Shown here piece by piece: positions 1-7,648 of a DNA stretch of 52,812 bases (the first letter of the stretch is position 1; each line of letters begins with the position of its first letter). The notes below the pieces were generated by a model. That model worked only from the letters and a program-made list of their open reading frames with translations, was not told where the DNA came from and did not search any database. This stretch comes from an uncultured Ruthenibacterium sp. (GTDB lineage Bacteria; Bacillota; Clostridia; Oscillospirales; Ruminococcaceae), in assembly GCA_944386565.1 (NCBI GenBank), contig CALXBO010000012.1:1-52812 (forward strand), read 5' to 3'. The position numbers and the translations under genes were made by a program.

Positions 1-57
1 CCTGCTCTGGCCGACGGCGTCATGCGCCGTCTGCACAGACGCCGTGCAGATGCCTGA
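1..57 (+). CDS. C-terminal end of a gene cut by the window edge
   Basis: From base 1 an open frame reads 18 codons to a TGA at 55-57, ending in an Arg-rich tail (RRLHRRRADA). A strong hairpin with a T-run follows about 40 bases later, as expected after a plus-strand gene. Too little is left to assign a family, and the frame could be chance. Confidence 0.35.
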   Translation, partial: PALADGVMRRLHRRRADA

Positions 58-93
58 GGCGCGCTTTCCCGGAAAGATTTGTTTTAAACCGAA

Positions 94-136
94 AAAGCTC
101 ATGATCCCCACCGAGGAATCATGAGCTTTCTTTTTG
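94..136. terminator. Bidirectional intrinsic terminator
   Basis: The 12-bp arms AAAGCTCATGAT (94-105) and ATCATGAGCTTT (118-129) flank a C/A-rich loop. A T-run follows on the plus side and an A-run precedes it, so it can end both the plus-strand fragment and the minus-strand XRE gene. Confidence 0.85.
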
Positions 137-149
137 CTTTCTCCTGATG

Positions 150-557
150 CTATTTGCAAAAGCTGTCCAGCCCGAGCAAAATGACGGCGAGACACAGCAT
201 AACGCACAGGTCAGACACAGAAATGCCGCCGAGGCAGTAAACCAGCAGCCCTCCTGCACAAAGCGCCATGCTGACGCATCGGAACATCAGTGAGGCCATC
301 TCCCTGATATCTTCTCTGCCCAGCTTTCCGAACACGCTGCTCGGAGTTTTCATGCCGTCCGACACAAGATCATCGACGGTGACGCCGAGTATCTCCGCCA
401 GCTGCGGCAAAAGAGAAATGTCGGGACACGACAGTCCTCGCTCCCATTTTGAAACAGCTTTGTCCGTGATCTGCAGCCGGGATGCAAGTTCCTGCTGCGT
501 CATGTTCTTCTCTTTCCGAAGCCTTGCAATCAAAGCCCCCATCGTTCCGGGATTCAA
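150..557 (-). CDS. XRE-family regulator with C-terminal membrane segments
   Basis: Residues 6-60 form a Cro/C1-type helix-turn-helix (RKEKNMTQQELASRL, then TDKAVSKWERGLS), the classic DNA-reading fold. After a short linker, residues 88-133 are two hydrophobic stretches that look like membrane helices, so the regulator may be membrane-tethered. The start is a TTG at 557 because AAAGGAGG sits 7 bases upstream; the next ATG (542) is too far from it. The promoter on this strand overlaps an inverted repeat, which suggests autoregulation (inference). It stands alone, so its targets cannot be named. HTH assignment is firm; role is unknown. Confidence 0.85.
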   Translation of the reverse strand: MNPGTMGALIARLRKEKNMTQQELASRLQITDKAVSKWERGLSCPDISLLPQLAEILGVTVDDLVSDGMKTPSSVFGKLGREDIREMASLMFRCVSMALCAGGLLVYCLGGISVSDLCVMLCLAVILLGLDSFCK

Positions 558-580
558 ATGCGTCCCTCCTTTCGGACATC

Positions 581-624
581 ATCATAGAAAAATATCCGGT
601 TTCTTTCAACCGACTCCCGGTTGA
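581..624 (-). promoter_or_regulatory. Promoter and candidate operator of the XRE gene
   Basis: On the minus strand TTGAAA (604-609) and TATGAT (581-586) are 17 bases apart. The inverted repeat TCAACCG-N5-CGGTTGA (606-624) overlaps the -35 box, and further AACCGG copies lie on both sides. This is a typical position for self-repression by an HTH protein. Confidence 0.65.
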
Positions 625-680
625 ATCCGATAAACCTCCGGTTTCCCTCTCTTTTTCCGCAACAATCGCGCTGTGTACAG

Positions 681-713
681 AAAAACGGCAGGCTTCCGAA
701 GAAGCCTGCCGTT
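681..713 (-). terminator. Intrinsic terminator after tRNA-Leu
   Basis: A GC-rich hairpin (AACGGCAGGCTTC pairs with GAAGCCTGCCGTT) lies directly after the tRNA 3' end. It is followed by a T-run on the minus strand. Confidence 0.9.
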
Positions 714-715
714 CT

Positions 716-799
716 TGGTGCGAGGGACGAGACTTGAACTCGCATGGTAAAACCACACGCCCCTCAAACGTGCGCGTCTGCCGATTCCGCCACCCTCGC
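716..799 (-). tRNA. tRNA-Leu (anticodon GAG)
   Basis: An 84-nt class II tRNA with long variable arm. The acceptor stem GCGAGGG pairs with CCCTCGC, and discriminator A and CCA are encoded. The D-arm has GGCGGAATCGGCAGACGC and the T-arm GTTCAAGTC. The anticodon loop TTGAGGG gives GAG, reading CUC/CUU leucine codons. It has its own promoter and terminator. Confidence 0.97.
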
Positions 800-834
800 A
801 CATTGACATGGCGCTGAGCCATGTCGCGAGTAAT

Positions 835-863
835 ATAATATCATGCAGGATGAAAAAAGTCAA
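835..863 (-). promoter_or_regulatory. Promoter of tRNA-Leu(GAG)
   Basis: On the minus strand TTGACT (858-863) and TATTAT (835-840) have a 17-base spacer, about 30 bases upstream of the tRNA 5' end. Confidence 0.8.
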
Positions 864-878
864 TACTTTTTTTCGCGT

Positions 879-2240
879 TCAAAGTGTTTCTTCGTCGAAC
901 GCTGCGCTTTCTTCTCCGGCGCCGGATTCGGGCAGCGCCGTCACGCTGCGCAGACGGCGTTGGATCTGGCGCGTCCGCACGCCGACGAGCTTCTCGAGTT
1001 CCGACCCTGCCTGCTCGATGCGGCGCTGCGTCTGCTCGAGCGCTTTGCCGAACGTATCGAATTCGCTCCTGACACTTCCGAGCACAGCCCACACTTCGCC
1101 CGAGCGCTTCTGGATAGCCAGCGTGCGGAAACCCATCTGCAGGCTGTTGAGAAGCGCCGCCATCGTGGTCGGCCCCGCGAGCACGATCTTGAACTCCGTC
1201 TGCAGCTTCTCCACCATGCCGCGGCGCACGAGTTCTGCGTACATTCCCTCGACCGGGACGAACATGATGCCGAATTCGGTCGTCTCCGGCACGTGGATAT
1301 ACTTGTCGTGAATGTCCTTCGCAAAGCCCCTCACGCGCTGTTCCAACACCTTTGCCGCCGTCTCGACCTGCGCGGCGTCCGCCGCGTCGTAGGCGTCCAG
1401 GAGCGCCGCGTAGGCGTCCGCCGGGAACTTGGCGTCAATGGGCAGCCAGACGGGTTCGCCGCCGTCTCCGGGCAGGCGCACGGCGTATTCCACGCGCTCG
1501 CTGCTGCCCTTCACCGTGGCGACGTTCGCTGCGTACTGCTCCGGGGAGAGGATCTGCTCGAGGATCGCGCCGAGCTGGATCTCGCCGAGGATACCGCGCG
1601 TCTTGACGTTTCCCAGCACCTTCTTCAGATCGCCGACGCCCGCGGCCAGCGTTTGCATCTCTCCGAGCCCCTTGTACACCATCTCGAGGCGTTCGCTCAC
1701 AAGGCTGAACGACTGGCGCAGCTTGTCGTCGAGCGTTTTCTGGAGCTTCTCGTCGACCGTGACGCGCATCTCTTCGAGGCGGCGTCCGTTCTCGGCCTGC
1801 ATCGCCGTGAGCCGGTTCTCCATCGTGGCGCGGATGTTCTCGAGCTTCTGCTCATTCTCCACGCTGCCCGTCTGCAACCGGCGCTCGATCTGCGCAAACT
1901 GCTCGGCGACGGTGCGCTGCAGCGCCATCTGGCGCTGGGTGAGCTGATCGGTCAGTTCGCGCAGGCGCACGTTCTGCACGTCGGCCACCTGCCGGTATGC
2001 GGCGGACTGTGTTTCGCTCGCGAGCTTCATCGCGCCGTTGACGCTCTCCGTCACCTCCGCGCGCACGCGGCGCAGCTCTTCGGAAAACTGTCTCGACTGT
2101 TCGCGCAGCGCGTCGTCCACGCGCGAGGAAAGCGCTGTGTCGAGCTGAGACTGTGTGATCCCGCTCTTCCGGAAAAGCGCCAGCGCGGCCAGCACGGCGG
2201 CCGCGAGAGACGCTGCAAGTGTCACCACATCCAATATCAT
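879..2240 (-). CDS. rmuC: RmuC-family DNA recombination protein
   Basis: A protein of 453 residues with the RmuC layout: an N-terminal membrane helix (residues 2-23), a long coiled-coil region of heptad-like Glu/Arg/Gln sequence (about 30-190), then the nuclease-like RmuC domain with conserved stretches such as KTRGILGE, EYAVRLPG and LPIDAKFP. E. coli RmuC limits DNA inversions at short inverted repeats; the biochemical role is not fully settled. The start was set at 2240 because GAGAGG lies just upstream and the hydrophobic segment begins there; the longer upstream frame overlaps the divergent gene. Monocistronic, with a promoter at 2280-2308. Confidence 0.93.
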   Translation of the reverse strand: MILDVVTLAASLAAAVLAALALFRKSGITQSQLDTALSSRVDDALREQSRQFSEELRRVRAEVTESVNGAMKLASETQSAAYRQVADVQNVRLRELTDQLTQRQMALQRTVAEQFAQIERRLQTGSVENEQKLENIRATMENRLTAMQAENGRRLEEMRVTVDEKLQKTLDDKLRQSFSLVSERLEMVYKGLGEMQTLAAGVGDLKKVLGNVKTRGILGEIQLGAILEQILSPEQYAANVATVKGSSERVEYAVRLPGDGGEPVWLPIDAKFPADAYAALLDAYDAADAAQVETAAKVLEQRVRGFAKDIHDKYIHVPETTEFGIMFVPVEGMYAELVRRGMVEKLQTEFKIVLAGPTTMAALLNSLQMGFRTLAIQKRSGEVWAVLGSVRSEFDTFGKALEQTQRRIEQAGSELEKLVGVRTRQIQRRLRSVTALPESGAGEESAAFDEETL

Positions 2241-2279
2241 GACAAACCTCTCATAATTGCTGATTTCAACGATATACAT

Positions 2280-2308
2280 AGTATAAAAGATTGCAGCCGC
2301 GAACGCAA
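2280..2308 (-). promoter_or_regulatory. rmuC promoter
   Basis: On the minus strand TTGCGT (2303-2308) and TATACT (2280-2285) have a 17-base spacer, about 40 bases upstream of the rmuC start. Confidence 0.65.
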
Positions 2309-2334
2309 GACGCGGCGGAAAGGCTGGAACTGAC

Positions 2335-3132
2335 ATGATTCGGAAAGGTGTAATCCTGGCGGCGGGCTGCGCCGCGGCGGTCGCGGCGGCGTTCTGCCTC
2401 GGCGTGGCCCTCTCGTCTTCGGGCGACACGGTACTGTGCACGGCGCAGGATCTGGACACGGCGGTCGCGGCGTGCACGGCGCCGGAGCGCAGCGACGGAG
2501 AAAAGGTGGTCTATCTCACATTTGACGACGGCCCGTCTTCAACGACGGAACTCGTGCTCGACATTCTGCGGGACGAGGGCGTGCCCGCCACATTTTTTGT
2601 GACCGCCGCGGAATGCAACGAGAAATATCTTCCTCTGCTGGAGCGCGAGCGCGACGAGGGTCACGCCATCGGCCTGCACTCCTGCTCGCACAAGTACAGC
2701 ACGATCTACGCGTCGCCGGATGCATTCTGGCAGGACATCGACGCGCTGAAGGAAACGCTGACCGCGCTCGGCTGCCCGCCGGATGATCTTCTCCGCTTTC
2801 CCGGCGGCAGCACAAACACCGTGAGCCGGAAGTACGGCGGCAGTTCCATCATGAAGACTCTGCGGGAGCAGGCGCTCGAAAAAGGGTACCGTTATGTCGA
2901 CTGGAACGTGTGCGCCGAGGACGCCGCCGGAGAACATCTGAGCGCACGCAGCGTGTATGAAAACATCGTCAAGGGTGCGGAAGGACACAATGAATGCATC
3001 GTGCTGATGCACGACACCAAGGCAACGAAAACGACGGCACAAGCCCTGCCGGACGTCATCGCCTGGTTCCGGGCTGCCGGTTATCGGTTCGCAGCGCTCG
3101 ACGAGATGCCGCCGGACGACGGGAACACCTGA
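2335..3132 (+). CDS. Polysaccharide deacetylase (NodB domain, CE4)
   Basis: A secreted or membrane-anchored protein of 265 residues with an uncleaved-type hydrophobic N-terminus (residues 4-28). The NodB motifs are all visible: TFDDGPS (about 62-68, catalytic and metal Asp), HSCSHKY (metal His pair), RFPGGS, DWN and LMHD. CE4 enzymes remove N-acetyl groups from peptidoglycan GlcNAc/MurNAc or chitin-like sugars, often giving lysozyme resistance. The extracellular position favours a peptidoglycan substrate, but that is inference. The ribosome binding site GGAAAGG precedes ATG 2335. It is divergent from rmuC with 94 bases between. Confidence 0.93.
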   Translation: MIRKGVILAAGCAAAVAAAFCLGVALSSSGDTVLCTAQDLDTAVAACTAPERSDGEKVVYLTFDDGPSSTTELVLDILRDEGVPATFFVTAAECNEKYLPLLERERDEGHAIGLHSCSHKYSTIYASPDAFWQDIDALKETLTALGCPPDDLLRFPGGSTNTVSRKYGGSSIMKTLREQALEKGYRYVDWNVCAEDAAGEHLSARSVYENIVKGAEGHNECIVLMHDTKATKTTAQALPDVIAWFRAAGYRFAALDEMPPDDGNT

Positions 3133-3193
3133 CCGCCCGTGTGAATAAGATATGAAGAAAGTGCAAATTTTGACTCATTTTCCGTTCCGGTGA

Positions 3194-3222
3194 TTGTAAA
3201 AGCAACAAAATTGCGTTATACT
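3194..3222 (+). promoter_or_regulatory. Promoter of the DUF5685/J-like/membrane protein operon
   Basis: TTGTAA (3194-3199) and TATACT (3217-3222) have a 17-base spacer, about 35 bases before the DUF5685 start. Confidence 0.8.
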
Positions 3223-3256
3223 TTCGTTGTATGTATGCTGGCGGGGAGGGCGCGCA

Positions 3257-4114
3257 ATGTTTGGATATGTGCTTCCGCGGAAATCGGAACTGCGCGTCCG
3301 GGAATGGGAGAGTTACCGCGCTTATTACTGCGGGCTCTGCAAGGAGCTCGGGCGTGAGTACGGGTTTTTGTCCCGCTTTGTGCTGAACTACGACCTTGTG
3401 CTGCTGGCTCTGACGGCCGACAGCCTCGCCGGAGAATGCGGTAAGGCATGCGGTGAGCGCTGCATCGCCAACCCGCTTCAAAAGCACCCTGTCTGTCAGT
3501 CCACGCCGGGGCTCCGCCTTGCGGCCGACGGGCTGATCCTCACCGTATACTACAAGATCTGGGACGACGCGGCGGATGAGCACGGCGCGAAGCGCCTGGC
3601 CGCCAAGGCGGCTCTCAGAGCCGCGGAGCGGTGGAGAAAAAAGGCCGCCGCACGCCATCCTGAACTGGACGAGGCGCTCCGGCGCGAAACGATGCGCCAG
3701 GCGGAACTGGAAGCGCGCGGCAGCGCGGTGACGGACGAAGCCGCCGACCCGACCGCCCGCATGACGCAGGCGCTGTTCGAGGCCGCCGATCCGTCCGGTG
3801 AAAACCGTGCGCTCGGCCGTTTCGGCTATTTTCTCGGAAAAATCCTGTATCTTCTGGATGCGGCCGAGGACTACGACGAAGATGCCGCGTCGGGCGCGTA
3901 CAACGTCCTGATCCGCGCGGGCCTCTCGCGCGAAGCCGCACGTGAGCACGTGCAGTTCGTCTGCCGCATGTGCGCGGGCGAAGCCAGCATCTGTTATCAG
4001 GAGCTCATTTGGAAGGCCCACAAGGGCATTTTGGACAATATACTGTATCTCGGCGTTCCCGCCAGCATCGAGCACGCGGGAGAAAAACGGCCGAGGAAAC
4101 CGGAAAGGACGTAA
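3257..4114 (+). CDS. DUF5685 family protein
   Basis: A 285-residue soluble protein that starts MFGYVLPRK and has the family's YYCGLCKELG motif near residue 30. A second Cys cluster (CGKACGERC near 65, then HPVC) makes a metal or Fe-S site possible; the family has no known function. ATG 3257 was chosen because GGGGAGG precedes it and the family begins at MFGY; an upstream ATG at 3227 lacks a site and lies at the promoter's transcription start. It is the first gene of a tight trio; the next start is 1 base after its stop. The Cys-rich J-like neighbour suggests a shared job. Confidence 0.82.
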   Translation: MFGYVLPRKSELRVREWESYRAYYCGLCKELGREYGFLSRFVLNYDLVLLALTADSLAGECGKACGERCIANPLQKHPVCQSTPGLRLAADGLILTVYYKIWDDAADEHGAKRLAAKAALRAAERWRKKAAARHPELDEALRRETMRQAELEARGSAVTDEAADPTARMTQALFEAADPSGENRALGRFGYFLGKILYLLDAAEDYDEDAASGAYNVLIRAGLSREAAREHVQFVCRMCAGEASICYQELIWKAHKGILDNILYLGVPASIEHAGEKRPRKPERT

Positions 4115-4115
4115 C

Positions 4116-4724
4116 ATGACAAAACAACAAGCCTATGCAATTCTCGGCCTGCGCGACGGCGCGGGTGAAGACGAAATCAAAGCCGCTTACCGCGCACTGG
4201 CGCAGAAGGCCCAGGCGGACGGCAACGGAACGCCTTCCGAGGCGCGCATGAACGAGCTGAACGCCGCGTTTGACCTCCTGATGGGCGGCATCCGCGCGGA
4301 CGGCAACGACGCCTCCGGTGCAAACGCCGGCGGCGCACAGGACAACCGCACCCTGTTTGCGGAGATCCGCACGATGATCCAGAACGGTCAGGCCGACGCC
4401 GCGCTGCAGCGTCTGAACCGCATTCCGGGCGGCGCGGAGATCGCGGAGTGGAACTTCCTTGTGGGAAGCGCTTACTACTTCAAGGGCTGGGTCAACGAGG
4501 CTCTGCGTTATTTTGAGACGGCCTGCCGCCTTGATCCCAACAACCGCGAATACAGCGCCGCGCTGAACAACCTGCGCGCGCGCGGCGGCGGTGCGATGAA
4601 CGGAAACCCCTTCTATGCGGGGGACAACGCCTACGGGTCGCAGGCGGTCACTTGCTCGTGCTGCGATATGTGCGCCATGTGGATGTGCATGGACGCTTTG
4701 TGCAGCTGCGGAAGAGGCTGCTGA
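4116..4724 (+). CDS. J-domain-like/TPR protein with Cys-rich tail, HPD motif lost
   Basis: Residues 1-55 resemble a DnaJ J domain (AYAILGLRDGAGEDEIKAAY, then NELNAAFDLL), but the HPD tripeptide needed to stimulate DnaK is replaced by Ala/Gly-rich sequence near AQKAQADGNG. A middle part (about 85-160) has two TPR-like helical pairs (YYFKGWVNEALRYFETA). The last 30 residues hold eight Cys (CSCCDMCAMWMCMDALCSCG), a likely metal or redox site. Translated from GGAAAGGA, 1 base after the DUF5685 stop. An adaptor role in metal handling or protein assembly is possible; a canonical Hsp40 role is unlikely. Confidence 0.8.
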   Translation: MTKQQAYAILGLRDGAGEDEIKAAYRALAQKAQADGNGTPSEARMNELNAAFDLLMGGIRADGNDASGANAGGAQDNRTLFAEIRTMIQNGQADAALQRLNRIPGGAEIAEWNFLVGSAYYFKGWVNEALRYFETACRLDPNNREYSAALNNLRARGGGAMNGNPFYAGDNAYGSQAVTCSCCDMCAMWMCMDALCSCGRGC

Positions 4725-4725
4725 G

Positions 4726-5271
4726 ATGCGCCGCGAAGCATCGTCGCGCCGCATCGCTCTGGGCGGCGTATTCGGCGCTCTGTCGCTTGTCATCCTGCTG
4801 ATGGGCAGCGTCTTCCCTGCCGCGACCTTTGTCGCTCCCGCCATCGCCGGTCTGGCTATCGTGCCGGTGGCGGTGGAGTACGGTATCCGCAGCGGCGCCG
4901 CCGTATACGGAGCCGTCGCGCTGCTGGCGCTTTTTGCGGTTCCGGACAAGGAAATGAGCATGTTCTTCATCTTCCTGCTCGGGCACTACCCTCTTGCGAA
5001 AGTGTTTCTGGAGCGCATCCGGAACAAAGCGCTGCGTCTTACCGCGAAACTGGCGATATTCAATGTTTCCGTGTTCATCGTGTACGGGCTGCTTCTCGTC
5101 CTGTTCCCGGTGGCGGCGCTTGTGGAAGAATTTGCGGATACGGGCAAAGCGTTTCTCGGCATTCTGCTCATTGCGGGAAACATCACATTTTTGATTTATG
5201 ATATGGCGGTCAAGCGGCTTGTGGCATATTACTGCGCCGCGCTGCGGCCGCGGTTGTTCCGGCAGCGCTGA
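4726..5271 (+). CDS. Integral membrane protein, ECF S-component-like topology
   Basis: A 181-residue protein with about five membrane helices (residues 12-30, 34-52, 58-78, 103-128, 140-160) and a basic C-terminus. The size and helix pattern recall ECF transporter S components, but I cannot see a substrate motif and do not assign one. ATG 4726 begins 1 base after the J-like gene's stop, with GGAAGAGG inside that gene as ribosome binding site. The tight packing says it is co-made with DUF5685 and the J-like protein. Family membership is uncertain. Confidence 0.7.
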   Translation: MRREASSRRIALGGVFGALSLVILLMGSVFPAATFVAPAIAGLAIVPVAVEYGIRSGAAVYGAVALLALFAVPDKEMSMFFIFLLGHYPLAKVFLERIRNKALRLTAKLAIFNVSVFIVYGLLLVLFPVAALVEEFADTGKAFLGILLIAGNITFLIYDMAVKRLVAYYCAALRPRLFRQR

Positions 5272-5284
5272 GTGCTGCCGGAAC
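5256..5284 (+). terminator. Strong hairpin at the operon end, no clear T-run
   Basis: Perfect 11-bp arms GTTCCGGCAGC and GCTGCCGGAAC enclose the membrane gene's stop codon. It may protect or end the upstream message, but no T-run follows, so termination is uncertain. The glmS ribozyme starts about 30 bases later. Confidence 0.45.
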
Positions 5285-5311
5285 GGAAGGAGGCGGATCG
5301 GAGTATCTGAG

Positions 5312-5505
5312 AGTTTGAAAGCGCCGGGCCCTTTTGCAACAGCGTGCGCAGGGATGCGCGTGCCACGAAGGGTGACGAGGTTGGGGGATGCCGCACGCGG
5401 TGCGGCGCAATCGAAAGATTCGGCGGATGCTCCCACGGCACATCGCAGAGCCGTGACCGTACGCAGAAAACCCGGCGGTAACGCCGGAACAGAGACGTGC
5501 GGAAA
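5312..5505 (+). ncRNA. glmS ribozyme (glucosamine-6-phosphate riboswitch)
   Basis: The conserved core is recognisable: GAAAGCGCC with cleavage expected between A5320 and G5321, GACGAGGTTGGGG near 5370-5385, TCGAAAGATTCGGCGGATGC near 5411-5430, and GCCGTGACC. P4 pairs CCGTACG (5457-5463) with CGTGCGG (5496-5502), and hairpin P4.1 (CCGGCGGTAACGCCGG) lies between. In this class GlcN6P is the cofactor for self-cleavage, after which the glmS message is degraded. It fills the 411-base gap before glmS, its normal place. From 5506 to 5682 I see two further GC-rich hairpins (about 5535-5565 and 5605-5625) and the GGAG site of glmS, nothing else. Confidence 0.93.
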
Positions 5506-5682
5506 AGCGAGACGAAAACCCGGAGACTGACAAGGACTGTCCGCACAATGCGGGCGGTCGGCTTGTGATTGCATAAAACAAGAGAATACGGAACGAATCG
5601 CGCGCGGTTTCCGCACGCGCTGGTTTTCTGTGTGCAATTTTCAGCTCCGGGGCAAATAATCTTGCTTTGGAGTTGATTTTTT

Positions 5683-7503
5683 ATGTGTGGAATCGTAGGT
5701 TATTCGGGAAAACGTGCCGGTGTCGACGTGCTGCTGAACGGTCTGGAGAAGCTGGAATACCGCGGGTACGACTCGGCGGGCGTTGCATACTTTGACGGAG
5801 ACGACATCCGCGTCGTCAAGTGCGAGGGCCGCCTTGCGGCTCTCCGGGAACGCCTTGCGGCAATGCCGGCGCCGGATACGCACTGCGGCATCGGCCATAC
5901 GCGCTGGGCGACGCACGGCGCGCCGAGCGACGTGAACAGTCATCCCCACGCCGCCTCCCGCGTGTGCCTCGTTCACAACGGCATCATTGAAAACTACGCG
6001 GAGCTGAAGGAGCACCTCATCCGCTGCGGCTATGAGTTTTGCAGCGAGACGGACAGCGAGGTGCTCGTCAAGCTGCTCGACTATCACTATCAGAACGATC
6101 CCATCGACGCCATCCGCCGCACGGTCGCGGAGGTCCGCGGCAGCTACGGCGCGGCGATCCTGTTCCGCGATCATCCGGGCGAGGTGTACGCCGTGCGGCG
6201 CGAGAGCCCGCTGATCGTCGGATACGGCGACGGAGAGAACTTCCTCGCGAGCGACATTCCCGCCCTGCTGAAATACACCCGCGAATACTCCGTGCTGGAC
6301 GAGGGCGAGATGGCCGTGCTGCGCCCGGACGGCATCGAGATCTATTCCGATCTGGGCGCCCCCATTGAAAAGGAACGTCTGACAGCCGCGTTCGACGAGC
6401 AGTCCGCGGAAAAGGGCGGCTTCCCGCACTTCATGCTGAAGGAGATCCACGAACAGCCCTCCGCGCTGCGCGCAACGATCGGGCCGCGCGTGGAGAACGG
6501 CCTGCCCGACCTTCACATCGACGCCCTGTCGGACGACTATCTGCGCCGCATCGAGAACGTGCACATCGTCGCGTGCGGCACGGCGATGCACGCGGGCATG
6601 GTGGGCAAGACCGCCATTGAAGCGCTCGCGCGCATCCCCGCGTTCACCGACATCGCCAGCGAATTCCGCTACCGCGACCCCATTCTGAAACCCGACGACC
6701 TCGTGGTCATCATCAGCCAGTCCGGCGAGACGCTGGACACGCTCGCCGCATTGAAGCTGGCCAAACAGCGCGGCGCAAAAACTCTGGCCGTCGTGAACGT
6801 CGTGGGCTCCTCCATCGCCCGCGCGGCGGACGCCGTCCTGTACACGTATGCCGGCCCGGAGATCGCCGTGGCGAGCACGAAGGCATACAGCGTGCAGATG
6901 GCCGTGATGTATCTGTTCGCTCTGCGCCTCGCGCTGGCCAAGGGCGTGCGCGACGAGAGCGAGATCCGCTATCTGACGGGCGAACTGATGCGTGCGGGAG
7001 AGCTGATCCGCCCGCTGCTGGAAGAGTGCGAGAACGTGAAATTTCTCGCCAGCCGCTTCATGAACAGCGACCATCTCTTCTTCATGGGGCGCGGCATGGA
7101 TTATGCGCTGTCGCTCGAGGGCAGCCTGAAGCTGAAGGAGATCAGCTACGTGCACAGCGAGGCGTACGCCGCGGGCGAGCTCAAGCACGGCACGATCTCC
7201 CTCATCACCAAGGGAACGCCCGTCGTGGCCATCGCCACGCAGGACTCCGTCTACGAAAAGACCATCAGCAACGTGCGCGAGGCGCGCAGCCGCGGCGCGC
7301 GGGTCATTCTTCTGTGCAAGGAGGGCGCCGCCGTGCCGGAGGACGCGGCCGACTACATCATCCGCCTGCCGCAGTTCGAGAGCCTGCTGATGCCGCTGTT
7401 GATGATCGTGCCGCTCCAGCTGTTCGCGTATTACATGAGCGTGCTGCGCGGCTGCGACGTCGACAAGCCCCGCAATCTCGCCAAGAGCGTCACCGTGGAG
7501 TAA
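5683..7503 (+). CDS. glmS: Glutamine-fructose-6-phosphate aminotransferase (isomerizing)
   Basis: A 606-residue cytosolic enzyme making glucosamine-6-phosphate from fructose-6-P and glutamine, the first step to UDP-GlcNAc for peptidoglycan. It starts MCGIVGYSG, so Cys2 is the N-terminal glutaminase nucleophile. RGYDSAG, HTRWATHG and the glutamine-binding loop are present. Two SIS domains follow (about 280-600): CGTAMHAG, SQSGETLDT, ASTKAYS, GRGMDYALSLEGSLKLKE, and the closing KPRNLAKSVTVE. The length is normal. It is alone behind its ribozyme, with an intrinsic terminator right after it. Confidence 0.98.
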   Translation: MCGIVGYSGKRAGVDVLLNGLEKLEYRGYDSAGVAYFDGDDIRVVKCEGRLAALRERLAAMPAPDTHCGIGHTRWATHGAPSDVNSHPHAASRVCLVHNGIIENYAELKEHLIRCGYEFCSETDSEVLVKLLDYHYQNDPIDAIRRTVAEVRGSYGAAILFRDHPGEVYAVRRESPLIVGYGDGENFLASDIPALLKYTREYSVLDEGEMAVLRPDGIEIYSDLGAPIEKERLTAAFDEQSAEKGGFPHFMLKEIHEQPSALRATIGPRVENGLPDLHIDALSDDYLRRIENVHIVACGTAMHAGMVGKTAIEALARIPAFTDIASEFRYRDPILKPDDLVVIISQSGETLDTLAALKLAKQRGAKTLAVVNVVGSSIARAADAVLYTYAGPEIAVASTKAYSVQMAVMYLFALRLALAKGVRDESEIRYLTGELMRAGELIRPLLEECENVKFLASRFMNSDHLFFMGRGMDYALSLEGSLKLKEISYVHSEAYAAGELKHGTISLITKGTPVVAIATQDSVYEKTISNVREARSRGARVILLCKEGAAVPEDAADYIIRLPQFESLLMPLLMIVPLQLFAYYMSVLRGCDVDKPRNLAKSVTVE

Positions 7504-7517
7504 AAAACAGATTCAGA

Positions 7518-7549
7518 CGCCGGACGGTTTTCGTCCGGCGCTTTTGTTT
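7518..7549 (+). terminator. glmS terminator
   Basis: Nine-bp GC arms CGCCGGACG and CGTCCGGCG are followed by CTTTTGTTT. Confidence 0.88.
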
Positions 7550-7648
7550 ACACAGTATCCATTTCTCCCCACACTGCATGTGATATAATAAGAGTATCAG
7601 GAATTCCGCCGCATCCGAGCGGCGTCCACAGAAAGAACGGAGAGTCTT

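Noticed and set aside
843..2333. 496-residue plus frame opposite rmuC
   Set aside because: Same shadow effect; composition rich in Arg/His/Leu, and it crosses two promoters on the other strand.
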